Positions 35,699 through 49,200 of a DNA stretch of 60,000 nt are shown here, piece by piece. Origin of the DNA: Membranipora membranacea (taxonomy: Eukaryota > Bryozoa > Gymnolaemata > Cheilostomatida > Membraniporidae); contig OU612073.1 in assembly GCA_914767715.1 (NCBI GenBank), positions 19,284,001 to 19,344,000 on the forward strand, in the 5' to 3' direction. The notes under the pieces are model-generated. The model had not been told where the DNA came from. It ran no database searches and saw only the letters and a list, made by a program, of their open reading frames with translations. The position numbers were made by a program, and so were the translations under genes. Position 1 is the stretch's first letter. Every line of letters begins with the position of its first letter.

Positions 35699-36529
35699 AA
35701 ATATATCTTCTGCACCTTTTACACACTAAATATGCAATCATTACGGATTCCACCTGTTGATGATGTCTTGTATTAGATTGCCTTCTCGCTTTTAAGATGC
35801 ATTAATATGCAACCTTATTTGGAAATTTGACAAACCCACCGACTGATTTTATAATAGAAAGCTGACATGCCTATCTTCTCTGGATTGATACTCACCTTTT
35901 TGTGTGTCGACGAGTTACTTGTATATTTTCACATTTACATATATTATATAGAGTAAAACTCATGTGAGTGTCAGAAAAATCATTATTATCTCCCCTGCAA
36001 GATCTCGCAAGATTTTATAAATCAAAAGCACTTCACTAGAATAAACGCCATGTTGTCATTGTTCTCTAGTTTGGTATGTTATGACATTTCTCTAGACTGA
36101 TGGATATTCAGTCTACAGAACCTAAACAGCTAGTAAATGAACTCTACAGTGCTGTGATCTGGATTTCTAGCAAGTATTCAGGCTTTTTGCTGTGTCAATA
36201 GGGAACAGAAGGGCAGTAAATTAAGTTTTAGGACAAGGATCCACCTAGCGGGTATTTATGTTGACTGTGCGCCAATTTGTACAATTTTTGTAAACGACTT
36301 GCTTGAGTTTCTCTCCCAAAAAGACAGAAGCTTCAAACAAAGACCTGGCTCAGCATTGGATAAGCGTTCTCTTAAACATTATATTCTTGGCATCACAAGA
36401 AATATCTTTTGACATGCCTTCCGTTCTCTACAATATAACCTCAAAAACATTTTATGTGTTTATGAGTGTAGTCACGCACTGCCAGGTACAGATCTTATGA
36501 AATCAAGGAATGACCCGTTAAAGGACTAA
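35699..36529. other. Intergenic, downstream of the membrane-protein gene
   Basis: No gene or clear repeat is supported. The sequence is AT-rich with no coding signal. Confidence 0.5.
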
Positions 36530-37245
36530 ACCGAAATGCCAATACCAAACTCCTTGGTTTTACTTTGAATGACTCATTGACATGGGACGATCATGTAGAC
36601 CAGATTTGCATCAAAATAAACAAAATTTTGGCATTATTCCAGAAATGCAGGGCATTCCTAGATAGTAAATCATCTCGTAACTTTTATTTCCAGTATGTCT
36701 TTTGTCATATGATATATGGCATCCGCATATATGGCAACCTATCACCACAATATATTCTTGAAAGAATATACTTGCTCCAAAAGAGGGCTTTCCGCCTAAT
36801 AGCAAATGTCAGCCACATACCATATCATCTAATACATACAAGAGATTTACATACATCTCTTGGTCTGATTCCTTTTCCTCTCCTTGCTGGTCATTTCACC
36901 TGTATTTTTGGTTTCCAAATTTTGCATTTGATTGCACCTGACTTTCTTTTGGAAGGCTTTATTCCAGCTAGCTCTAAAACCTTTTTTAGAGACAGATTCC
37001 TATTACATTATCACACTGATCAATTAAGACAAAAAATCACTACAACTTTTAACTCTTTACCAATTCAGATACGCTCAGCAACCAAACTCACTCATTTTAA
37101 ACAACAACTATCAAAGCACTTTATATCCTATTAATTCTTGTTACTTGAGTATTTTTTCTCTCCGCTTAAGTTTTTTCTTTTTTGTTCTGTCACTGCATGA
37201 AAAACATTCCTAAAGATGATGTAGAATGACAATAAAAGTATATTA
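36530..37245 (+). pseudogene. 5'-truncated LINE fragment, reverse transcriptase C-terminal region
   Basis: The plus frame reads NTKLLGFTLNDSLTWDDHV, FYFQYVFCHMIYGIRIYGN, YLLQKRAFRLIANVSH and DQLRQKITTTFNSLPIQIR, ending at a stop at 37134. It matches the copy at 14971-15775 almost residue for residue but keeps the 270 bases missing there. The 3' end is ACAATAAAAGTATATTATAT. Without catalytic motifs it is dead, but the low divergence between the copies points to recent activity of this family. Confidence 0.9.
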
Positions 37246-38156
37246 TATTAGTATATTATATATTAAATCAGGCTTATCTGCAGAGGGGGAACAACTTCCT
37301 ATTGAGGCCAATTAGCTCAAATGGGATCAACTCAGTCACCGATGGGCAAAACTCATATACTATTACGGCCTTAGGTTATAAGTATAAGGGGTTTCAAGAA
37401 ATACACCTGCAGGCCTGCCTAATCCCTAATCCCTTCTTTCGGGAAATACCTACCTGGACTTCATGATCTAGGCATCACTACTACATTGTCAGTGGAAGTG
37501 TTTTACTGCATTGTTATTATTATTATTATTATTATTAAAATGCAATTTTGTTGATGCATTATGTATTTTTATGAGGAAAGTGTTATACATATATCTCTCA
37601 ATCATAAAATGGTTTGTCGGGGCTATCTTCAGAGTTATTTCATGTTTGACGATTGCTTTACCAGACTATTCTGTCACATATGACTGATGGTAGATGTTGG
37701 TGAGCAGGTATTTAGTTCAGACCAGACAAAAAATCCATTTGGTCTGTCCCCGATATTTTATAATTTGTATCTCAGTTTCTATCATTCACCGGGGGCTTTG
37801 TAATGTAAGGACTTTTGAACGAATGTTCTATCTTGCGGTTTTTATATTATTCCAATTAAAAATTATTCCAACTAATTTAATACCTCCGATGCAGACAAAT
37901 GAATACTCAACAGTGTGCCAGTGCAGAGGTAGGTCTGTCTGGGGGTTTGTTGTTGCTAATAGAGGCGTGTATTTTGATAGCCAACACATTGGGAAGGTGT
38001 CCGAGGAGAATTTTATATGTGCAGGATTTGACCATAACTATCTAACTAACTCAAGGTTACTCCAGCGTGTCTTTTGAAAATTCGGCAATTTAATTTCATG
38101 TTGCTCTTCGATCGAATCAAAATTTGTGTCTAATATAGAATATATCTTCAAACAGC

Positions 38157-38186
38157 CTGTCTTGATGAGCTTGTCAAGACAGGCTA
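38157..38186. repeat. GCCTGTCTTGA palindrome
   Basis: GCCTGTCTTGA and TCAAGACAGGC flank a short loop containing GAGCTTG. Related AGACAGGC/AAGCTTGT foldbacks occur near 41560-41600 and 46766-46842. Confidence 0.7.
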
Positions 38187-38408
38187 ATCTACAAAATAAG
38201 CTTGAAAACTGCCTGTCTTGGTTAATAGCCGTTTGGAGTCATGTTGATCGGAGATATACTACTGGAGCATGTTTCTAATTGATAGATCATGAATTAATTC
38301 ATGTAGCTTGAGTATCAGGGGCTATGGTGTGACAAGTAGGTTATCATTTTACATCAACTATTAACTCATCGTTAACTAATCGCTTATCGTTTATGTTTAT
38401 GTGAAAAG

Positions 38409-38577
38409 ATTGTCTAAGAAACATAAGAAGAAGAGGAAGCAGCAACAGATGTCTGCTGACAGACTTATGGAGGTCAGTGATAATGAGAGGGATGGATATC
38501 GATCTCATCAAGCAGCTGTCAGGAGCATTTTTGTAACTCCTGACAAATACCATAGTTATTATACTGATATTTATTAG
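38409..38577 (+). CDS. Possible orphan terminal exon
   Basis: After AAAAG at 38408 the plus strand reads LSKKHKKKRKQQQMSADR, MEVSDNERDGYRSHQAAVR and SIFVTPDKYHSYYTDIY, then a stop. The basic juxtamembrane-like start, the acidic/Ser patch and the Tyr-rich end look like real coding composition. The acceptor is poor in pyrimidines and no upstream exon is identified. It would join in phase to exon 3 of the membrane-protein gene (ends at 34717) as an alternative last exon; that is speculation. Chance remains possible. Confidence 0.3.
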
Positions 38578-39589
38578 TGTAGGTAAGCAGCAGCCTTATA
38601 GATCAATTGAATTATGGTTATTATGGATGGCACACGTGCAAATTAAGGGTTTATAAACTGTGCACAGCCGAAAGCATGCTTGTGTTATTCCATGGCTTAC
38701 TCAGAGATGTTTAATTTATTTAGCCTTGATCTGCTGAGCTAGCAAAATGTAACTTATTGTAATATCTTAAATGCTTGTGTTATTCCATGGTCTGCTGAGC
38801 TGGCAAAATGTAACTTATTGTACTATCTTAAATAATCTGCCGTACAATGCAAAAGTGTAGCACAAAGGAGCAGATCATTAAGGCGTAACTGATCATTATG
38901 TCAAGCACTAAATCCTTGGCGTGCTAATAATGATTGAAGGATGTTTGATTTAACTTCAGTTTAATTATTATGACACAAAGATATAATTAGGAAGATAATT
39001 GGTTAGTAATGTGGAAATTCAGGCAGCAACTATTAGAGACACAACTGCCTCAGCAAAAAAATAGTGTTCAAACAAGGTTTATTGCAACAGTAACCTTTTA
39101 ATCAATACGATTCTTCCCCCCCCCCCCCTTTTATTAGCCACTACACTATTCATGTACAATTGTTGTGTCTAGTTATTTACATTACCACAATTAGCAGTAG
39201 AAACTTGTGATATGTTTATTTATTTATTATTGGTTTTTAGTTGTGACTATTTATCTGGTCATGGAAAGCAGCATTAGAAAAACTGATTGCTGTAGAATTA
39301 TTCTATATTATATTCTAACTTATACATACTGGAAACTTCAGAATAGGAGTAAGATCATTTTCATGTTTAATAATTATTTATTATCAAATAAATGACATAC
39401 GTAGCAATGCCATGTGCTAACCAATATTTATCATATGTTTTATAATTAATCTTGGGTTTATGAGTCATGTATAGTCAGCAAACAGTCAGCATCATTGCAA
39501 AATATCGACACTAGCAAATGTTCTACTTATCAGCAAACGCCATTTTTTATGCGCCACCTCACCATTATTGCGCCATGCCAACTCAACAA

Positions 39590-40275
39590 TCCTCACACCC
39601 TATATAAGGCAGGGCCCACCGTAGTAAGTGGTAGTAGCACTTTAGACTTTGGCAGCAAGGGTTTGTCAGAGGAGTAGCATTTTAGACTTTGGCAGCAAGG
39701 GTTTGCCATAGTAGTAGTATTTTAGACTTTGGTAGCAAGGGTTTACCAAGAGTATCAATTTTAGACATTGGTGGTAAGAGATTATTAAGGTGAAATACAG
39801 AGTTCAGGATTACGAGTTGAAGACACGGTGACAGAGACGTAATAAAGAGGAATTACAGAGTTCAGGATTACGAGTTGAATACACGGTGACAGAGACGAAC
39901 ACAAAGAGGAATTACAGAGTTCAAGATTACGAGTTGAAGACACGGTGACAGAGGCGTACACAAGGAGGAATTACAGAGTTCAAGATTACGAGTTTGAAGA
40001 CATAGTGACAGGAGCATTCACAAAGAAGAATTACAGACTTCACTAGAATATAGCAAGTACCGTATTATTTTGTAAGGCAATTATTTTTAAGACCTTGAAG
40101 ATTTATTTATATCTCAAATTTTTTGAAGTTAAAGTGTCATCTGATTTTGTTTTCAATAAATTCAAGATTCGCAAGAGGCTAATATTTTCTAACCGGGCAG
40201 GTGGCACTTCAGGGTATTTATTGGCATACCTAAAGTGGGGCGTAAAGCAGTTTATTTTGGCTAGTGAGACTGCTT
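39590..40275 (+). mobile_element. Possible solo LTR or promoter-bearing repeat with internal tandem repeats
   Basis: A consensus-like TATA box (TATATAAG, 39601) is followed by about four 44-base repeats with TTTAGACTTTGGCAGCAAGG (39635-39785). Then come about 4.5 repeats of some 59 bases with AATTACAGAGTTCAGGATTACG (39790-40045), and AATAAA at 40155. TATA, a repeat-rich transcribed part and a poly(A) signal in this order suggest an LTR, but I could not place the ends or a target duplication. The tandem repeats themselves are certain. Confidence 0.4.
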
Positions 40276-41970
40276 CGCTTGGGTCAAATACTTTAATAAG
40301 TTAACATAACTATTGGAGAGCTTGAATTAAAGTCATCCTTTGATGTAATTGAAAGTGATTATTTATAAGGCTGAAATTTAATTTTGTTATCATAAGTAGA
40401 CTATCAAATTATATGTTATGTAATAGTAAAGCTAATTCTTTGAAGTATCATTTCCCCCCCCCCCCCCCCCCGCAAGTCAGGGTAAGGATAGTCCTAGTTC
40501 TATCAAGTAGCCTTTTCTGTACATAATAGACTAATTGAGATACTAATCTGGTTTATTAACATAGTGTGAAGACATAAACATAGACAGGTCATACATAATT
40601 TGTCGCATTCTTGCAAACTTTCCTAAGTACAGTCATAATAAGGAAGTTACAATAGGGTTTCCCAGTAATGTCCCTTTGTAATACTGAGGAGGGAATTCCC
40701 TAAGTTAAACTATCTTGAGTAACTACGGTTGAATAGTATTAATTGACCATAGAATTTAACGTATTATTACATTGTATTTTGAGATATTACCCCTGCTAGG
40801 AACCTGAGAAAATTAGTATTTACTAACGGCGTAAAACAAAAAGCCCACCTTACCAGCCTGACACAGCAAAGGTAAATGTGTGGTAGATGGTTTTTGAGTT
40901 TATGGGTGAATCTGTGGTGCTCCTGGGAACTTGTCAATTTCAAAGTGATAACAATTGTCTAGCACTGCCAATTCTGATCACTCACTCAGAGTGGTACGCA
41001 GGTTGGGAGTTCGTCCGCAGGGAGCTCCTGATTTCTGGGTCTACAAAATGTGTGATAACTATATACAATCCGAGTGAGCGATTTGGTAACGAATTTATCT
41101 TACTGAAAGACCAAGTGAGTGATAATTCTGAGCGATGTGATAATGATAATTTACTTTAGTAAAAAGTCGCTTAGTCTAATTCAAAGGGATAAAATATTAT
41201 TCGATGATAATGATAAAACAAGATAATTCCACCTAACCTGCCTACACATAGGAGTTATCCTTCCAATAAGTTTTTGTGCTTTCCGCTTTGTGTAATATCA
41301 AAAATGAAGTCAGACACAGAGGTTTGTTTACCTGATCTTACTCCATGACCTGAGGGAGAGGTAATTCACCTGATGATAATCTATGATATCTCAATTAACA
41401 AAGTATCCATTGGCATATTAGTGTTTGGAGGAATCGAAGACCGACCCATCCTCGTAACAGGAACATAAAACTTTAAATTTGTTTCCTGTTTTGGTTAAGT
41501 ACTATTTTCAAGGTAATTTGGGCTGGGTCGAGAAGTAATTAGACTGTGTAGCTTGCTTGTCTAGACAGACAAAGCTTGTCAAGACAGAAAGGATATAATT
41601 AGACCTAATTAGGCTTATCTCTAGACTTGGCTGCTTATATATTATTCTGATTGAATCATACAGTAAAAGTAACTCTACTTGCTTGCTTATTATTTATTTA
41701 TTTATATTCCATACAACAAAAAAATCCAATCACCACTACTAACTAATCCTTGCTATTAATTATAATCTCTATAATAAGTATTGTTTAGTTTAATCAAAGA
41801 GTAACAGCGAAGTGTTACTCCTTGGTTTAATATGATAGTTAGAATTCACTGGTGTAAGTTAGGAGGGATAACTATTGCAATTGGAACAACAGCAGTGGGA
41901 CTTAGGGTTTCATCTCTCACCAGGATGAAACTCCTATCAAGCCAAGAGATGAGATGAGTTCACACTTTAA
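40276..41970. other. Region without a supported gene
   Basis: Contains an 18-base poly-C run near 40453. A 90-codon plus frame at 40887-41159 has no recognised domain. An AGTAACAGCGAAGTGTTACT partial hairpin of the CCAAGGAG family lies near 41800. No gene is called. Confidence 0.5.
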
Positions 41971-42149
41971 GAATTGATAAATAAAGGCTAGGTTAGCATG
42001 AGCTGTAATCTTAGATTTATGTTCCTGTAATTGAGCAAGAATTTTCAGTCCTGTGGGAGTGTGGTATTATATAAATTTAAATTCTTGCTCAATTGCAGGA
42101 ACACAAATCAAAGATTATAGCCAATGCTACCCTAGCCCTTATCAATTCC
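41971..42149. mobile_element. Small foldback element with 75-base arms
   Basis: GAATTGATAA, GGCTAG, GTTCCTGTAATTGAGCAAG and GAATTT at 41971-42046 recur inverted at 42076-42149. Arms are about 85% matched around a 30-base loop. There is no coding capacity; it looks like a MITE. Confidence 0.8.
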
Positions 42150-42422
42150 ACTGTTCTTATTTCATCTGAAGACATTGGTTAACTGGCTACTAACACTGGT
42201 GGGGGCGGTACTAGGGTATATCTCCTGTGGTAAGGGCACAAGGGGTGGGGGGGGGGGGGTAAGAATATCACAAGCTAGCAAGTATGTTATGTATAAGTAT
42301 GATGTGAATTAGTTAGGGGTGTTCTGAAAGCGTCTGCCCTGCTTTTAACAACCACTGCTTTTTGCATAAAGGTGTTTTGCTTATTTGTAGGTAATGTAAA
42401 ATATATAAGAGGTCACCCTCTC

Positions 42423-42458
42423 CAATGAACTCCCTCTTCAGGAAGAGGGAGTTCATTG
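42423..42458. repeat. Perfect 17-base hairpin
   Basis: CAATGAACTCCCTCTTC is followed after two bases by its exact complement. Such a stem would form a very stable RNA or DNA cruciform. Confidence 0.9.
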
Positions 42459-43179
42459 ACCCTTTCATAGTTTAAATACTCAAGCTTTTGTCCAGTTGTG
42501 CGGTTGACAGAAACTACGTTGTCAAAAAAATAAATGTGTGAACAATATTGTAATTAGTAACACGAAGAAGAAATACGCTTCCACTCCCTTGTAATGATGA
42601 CTGATCAAAGCATTCAACAAAAATACGAGTTTTGATATTTTTATATAATTATAGTTAAATCAACAAGTACTCCTTTGTTAAATTTCCACGGATCAAATAT
42701 TAATACAATAATCTGCAGCTTTCCCTTTCAGGCAGGCACTTTTAGAGGCAAAGGTTTTCAAGGGCAGGGGACAGGGGTTATCATGACATCCAACTTGCTG
42801 CCATGCTTGCCTACCTCTCTGTTACTCACATCCATACGTTGGCCAGTATTTGACTAATAGGTCTAACTCTTACTTATATTTAATAATCATGTGCTACTAG
42901 GCGTTTGAGTACTCTACTTGAGTACTTGAATACTCTGTGCTTATTATCAGCTCACTCCTTTCTAGAGTAAGGAGACCCCATAGAGATAAACATGAATGGG
43001 CTTTGTTAGTGTTTAGTATGTGTTGTGCAAACAAAGCTGATTATGAATTGAAACTCTGCCTCATCCGTTGTTGCCTAAACAATTAGTTGAAGGTCCCTTA
43101 CAGAAGTTTTGCACTGTATAAAATTCCAGAAAACTGATGCATATGCAAATTTTGGTTATTGATTTATGTTACCACACAC

Positions 43180-43238
43180 TGTTATAATCTGTGCAGGTTG
43201 TGAATGTAGGACAGAGAGTAACTGGAGTTAAGGGAGTG
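43180..43238 (+). promoter_or_regulatory. Acceptor and 42-base leader before the glycosyltransferase-like gene
   Basis: TATAATCTGTGCAG ends at 43196; translation from the first in-frame ATG begins at 43239. Confidence 0.55.
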
Positions 43239-46200
43239 ATGCGAGGAGCGAAGCAGCCCATCATGATGAGGAGGAAAAATCAATCTAAGTTATGGCTTGG
43301 ACTAGCTGCCATGATTCTACTACTTATCTCTGTCAAATACTATTTCTCTCTATATACAAGTATAACAAGTAAGTTGTGGTGGTTATATCTTCAGGTTACA
43401 TAACTCAAACTGTCTACTCACTGATTGTGTGGCTACTCATAATAACACATGATTATTGGGTCAATCTATGACAGAACAACATTTATGGGCTGTGTGTGCA
43501 TGAGAAGAAGTGATTGATTGGGTTTTCTCCTTGTTTTGTGCTGATACAATGCATGCGATGCAATGTATCAGTTACTGTATGGCATGCTGTGTACACTGGC
43601 TGTACCATGCGGCTTGTTTGCAGTTCTTCATGGATAAATCCGTCAAGGATGATCAAAATATTTAAATGCTTGTTTTTCCAAAACACCACAGAACGCACCT
43701 TTCGAAAATTAGTGTTGTATTTGGGGCAAAACCCTTCAGCAGAATCAAATTTAAAACAACCAGCCAAGACATAGCCATATCAGAAACCAAAACAGTACAT
43801 GTCATTCAGCTGTACACTACATAGCTGATACTTAGAGTATAATTATAACAACGTACATGTACAAACTATAAACAAAGCCAGAGGCAAATATTAAGTCACC
43901 GAATACCACAGAGAATGCGCCAAGTATTCGGCTTTTATCCCAGGCTAGCATCCCTGTCCTACATTATTATAAATGAGAGACTCTTCCTTAAACATAAAGT
44001 ATGAAATAAATGGTATACAAATGGACAAATATGTTTTCTACAGTTTAAATAGCTAGTGTGTTCTAAAATTGACGGAGTTTTTCGTAGATTAAAGCCGACG
44101 ACGAGTTGTGAATGTTACCGTTTGATTCAGGTGTATCTGGAGGATTCAGACCGGTGCTGACCAGAAATGCGTGGAATATCACAAACACAACCAACCAGTT
44201 CTATCTTGTCACCATGCTCAGCCTTTACTGTGGTAAGAATGTTTATAATTCATACTTTTTCAAATGCAAAAGTTGAATAAGATGACAAGATTGCTTTTGT
44301 CCCTTTTCTGAAATCCCTATGGTAAGTTTCCATCGCAAGTTTTTGAACATGATGGTTTGAGTTAGTTTTTTTTTATACTGTTTTTTATTTTGCTGTTGGG
44401 TCCAAGGCCAGCCACGGCATCAAGTTGTGTATATTGCTGAACTAGATGCCAAACATATCCAAAACTTATGCTCCGGGATTCTGGAAGAATTTAATGCAAT
44501 ATGGTTTCTAGGATTTTGCTAAAGTCAACTAAATTACTGTTCACTCCATATTTTGGCTCCACGATTGTGGAGAAAATCCTTTGATTGTAAATGTGAATGT
44601 GGATATAGATACAAGCCTGTGTATAATATGTACCCTTACACCTTACAGAACACAAATGGCCGGGTTATGAGAAGTTCACCATCAAAGATTTAAACGAGAG
44701 AGATGGTGAATATCTGGATGTCCTTGAGTCGAATATTAATCATCCGTTAGTCAAAGAACTGCATTTATTCTACACAGATGAGGAAGCGCTCACAGTTAGT
44801 ACATACCTATTACATGACATGCATTATCTACTTCTTTGTTTGATCGCTGAGCGTCTCCAATTTGGTGGCTTCCTATTATGACACATCCCCATAAGTCAGG
44901 CATCATCAAACCCCCAAAAGTGTCTAGAAATGCAACATCATTAGAAAGTTTCATCGAAGATAAACTTAATGTTTATCAATGAAGAGAAGATTTAGGAAAT
45001 CAGTCATCAATAAAAATTGGCGTATTTACTAAATATGATCCGGTTCAGCAAAAACCATAGACTTAATATACTATATTAAATTCATGGCAAAAAACAATCA
45101 ACATTATTATTCTGATCTGCAGATGATCGAACTTAAACCAAAATATCCTACAGCTTGATGCCAAGCACAACTCTTTGTTTAACGTTTGACTTATTTGTAT
45201 TTTTTTATCCTGATCCCCTGTTTTGTGTTTTGGTAGGTTGTTAAACAACAGAAGTATTCGAATAGGCATAAAATAGTGCCAGTCAAGGTGAACAGACGTA
45301 TTCATATGATGGATTTCTTCCATTACGCCTCCAATCATTTACTAGAAAAACCAGTTATAGCGCTGAATGGTGATATAGGTATGTTTGTTTGATTTCATTT
45401 ATATTGAAATTTCTGGGGTGAACATCGAGCTCCTGCATAACATGGTATCAGTTCATTAGACTGTACCACTGAAATAAATTTGGTAAATTGGTCAATTGGG
45501 ATTGTATCATTATTATTAAGTTATTACCCTGATTCACCATATAATTTCATTGTTTTCTAGGTTGCATGTTTCAGTCACAAAATCTATTCCCTCAATTCAT
45601 TCTAGAAGCTTCAATAGCATAACCCTCTGATTGGATTCAAGTGTAGGCCCAAAATTGGTTATTTATTTGTCATTTAATATCAGTGTTGATAATAATGTGT
45701 GCCTACAAAAATTGAGATTGAATTGGGATAAAAAGGCCAACAGTGTTATGTGCTAAAAGTTGTTGGAGAATTTCATAATAAGGGAGAAATTATTTGCCAC
45801 ACTTTGTTGTTTTGTATAAAGTTGGTCTAATAGCAATTGGTAGAGTGGATCATCAGATAGTCTGTGAAAATGTTTGGCACCGGCTTCTTTGATAAAATTA
45901 CTCAGAACTGTCATGTAGTCAAGTGAGATCTATGGTAGAACGATGAATGGAGTTCATTGGGAGAAGTATAAAAGCTTTTTAACAAGAGCGTTATTCATCC
46001 CCAAATATATAAGTTGATGCAAAATATTAAGTTGCTGGTTACAAACACAAGAACTGTTTATCTATAAAAGATTGGACCACGCCTCAGAATCCCTCATAGA
46101 TAGAATACTCTGGTATTTACCTATTATACTAGAATTGTATAATTCTGAAGCACTTGAATTGACCAGTTCACAAATACAACAGAAGCTCGCTTTCTTAACT

Positions 46201-49200
46201 ACTGAGTTGTTTGTTTACAAAAAATGGCAGCATTCTAATAAGGGTCACTTACTCAGGTTAGCATAACATAAGTTATAATACATTCTTTCTCTGTGTTTTT
46301 TAACGCCCTTGCTGAGTTTTTTTATTATTAGAGCCAGAGCTTTGGTTAATGATTTAAGCAGATATAATTGGAGTATCTTCACTCTGTGTTAGATGTGATA
46401 TATTAGTTGTAATATAAATTATGTTTATGTGACATGATTGGATTGGTATAAATAATGTATGATTGTGATATTTTTGTTTGGATTTATAATATATATTTCG
46501 TAATAATATCTGTTTGGATATATTATATATATTGTGATTTATATTTGCAGTTATAGGTGAAGGATTTGAGGAGATAGATACAATAAGATTGCGAGAGAAT
46601 AAAGTGATGTATAGTTTAACAAGACATGGTCATACTAAAGGAAACTGTACAGTGGAAAATTATTGTCTCTCTCGTAAATACATGGGTAGGTAGTCACAAC
46701 AATTAAAGGCTGTTGAGCAGGGTTGTTTTAGATTTTCCTTTAGAGTACTCATGTAATGGCATTAGCCTGTCTAAACAAGCTTTCTTGGGGGGGGGGGCTT
46801 TGCTTCCCCCCAACTAACAAAGCTTGTTAAGCCAGGCTAGTAATAGCGTATACTCCGACTTACAGCGATATAGCTTGTTCCGTTATGTAAATCATTATGA
46901 CAAAGGACCATCCAAAGCAGCTACTTTTGTGTCACTCTCACACAGCGTCAAACAAACCCACTATTGCAGGAACACACCACTTTTTATTAACTTTTATTAA
47001 CCATCGTACACACAAGAAATGCCAACAGAACTTGGCACTGCATAGATATATGGCAATGGTATTTTTAGGGACTTTTTAGGCGTTTATTGGGATTCAGTTG
47101 TGTAGAACTTAGGAAAACTGGTTATGCAGTGCAAAATTCTGTTGGCCTTTTCTGTGTGAGCCATGGTTAATAAAAACAGCTTCGTATGTGAGAGCTTTCA
47201 AAAAAGCTTTTTGAACTCTCAATAATGGAGTTTAAGACACCATATTAGATGTTACGCGAAAATGACATGATAAATTTATGGTGATAGTTCCTCAGGTGAC
47301 CTAAGCTTTACGCCCCTCGAAGAACTTTACATTAGTAAACTCAAGACTGAAATTCTTCGGATGGTTGCCACCTCCATCAAGCCTGTACTGATACTTGACC
47401 AACTTCCATCAGGTCATTACACTGCCATAAGACACAGAGTTTTAATCCGTGCCAAATGTTTCAGGGCGGAAAGTGTCAGACTTTTGAATAGCATACTCTT
47501 TACTAGATAACTAAATACCCAGAGCACATTACACAAACATTTTATTTCTCAGTGAATGAGATGAATACAATGACATACATATATATACATAGTGTTTTAC
47601 TATGTTCATTGATGAAAGTTTGTGTGATTATCATTTGAGGAAAACTCTCATGGAAAATCTGTAAAATTTTCGCTCTAAAGCCTATTAGCTATTCCATATC
47701 ATTATTTAATTAACCCTAGCTTAGTTTAAGTGCTCAAACGGTGCAAGATGCTGGTAGAGGCATTTCATTATCAACCACTTTCTCCCCTCCGTTTAAGTAC
47801 ATACCCATAAAGTGCTACAGTTATGTCACCATGTTTAAAGAGGATAACTCCAAACATTTTGTAAAAATTGAGATGGAGCTAGATAAAAAGACTGGTCATA
47901 CAAGAGAAAAAGGTTTTAAGCAAGCTTATGGATAGTTATGTATACCAATCAAGACATATTGTTTCATATCCATCACACCAATATGCTGACAAGTTCCCAG
48001 GATTGCTCGATTTTGACTTGAAATGACAATATATTTTTCCTTCAAAAATTTGGTAAGGTTGAGGAATTATATGGTTTACTACAATGTACTGTTTTGTGGC
48101 AGGTGTTGTCTAGCCAGCAATTTATTAGTTGTCTCACCACAAAGAAGGGGGCCATAACTGTGGCACTTTATGGGTATGTACTTAAACGGAGGGGAGAAAG
48201 TGGTTGATAATGAAATGCCTCTACCAGCATCTTGCACCGTTTGAGCACTTAAACTAACCCTAGCTCAATCTCTAAGAAAAAATTTCACCTGCTTTGAAAG
48301 TTTGACAATGATGGCGACTTTGCCATCTATATTGGAAAAAAACCGGAGTATCCTACCTAATTTTGTAAAAAGTGTTTGTTCAGCTATTCACATTCAGTTA
48401 GCTCAGCAGATTTCCACCAATATATGATAAATGTATATATGGATCGTCATCGACATTACATTAGTGCACTAAGTACACTTAGTCTATGGTTATATCCCTG
48501 TAAACAGACTTTCCGGTCATGCAATAAGCATATGACTTCTGGATTAAATTTCCTAAATGATCCCATCACAGACGAGTTTTCATCCTTGCTCTGTGAACAA
48601 ATTCATATCTCACAAATAGAAACGGTTTACAAAATAAAAAGGTGGGATCTCGAGACGTAGAGGCTTGCTAGGAGCTATATTGTATCATGTAAGACTGTTC
48701 ATGTTTGTCATCAAAGGGTTGCTGCTAATAAGCTTCTGAACTTATCAGAAAGTTATGTTATCACCTCTTAGTTATCATTCTATTTATTTTAGGGTCACAT
48801 GACACGCACATATTTAGCCTGGCTAAACCTTTAGATGAGAGTTTATTGTTACGTTTAGATTATCCAATCAATAGCTGGCAGGCTGAAAATGGTAAGTGAT
48901 ATACAAACACCACAGGATCCACTCTACTGTATCTACTGTAGTAAGCAGACATGTTATGTGGCGAGCGGAGTCATTTTCAGGACCAGTATTGAGCATAATG
49001 AACAGTGTGAGGCAGATTTTGCGTTGATTTGATTTTTTTGTTAAAGAGGAGACAATTCCTAATATATAATTTGTTTTTATTATTACAGGAATGATAGGAG
49101 CATTTCTGTACTTGTTTAATTATAAAGTATACAATCCTTGTTCCATCCTACGTACCTATCACCATCACTGCTCGCCTGTACACAAACAAGGTAAATCTAT

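Noticed and set aside
39114-40472. Long poly-C runs (about 13 and 18 bases)
   Set aside because: Homopolymer runs are common in such genomes and are often assembly-sensitive; no function inferred.
47741-47935. 64-codon frame inside the MITE
   Set aside because: It mostly translates the TIR and has no transposase features.
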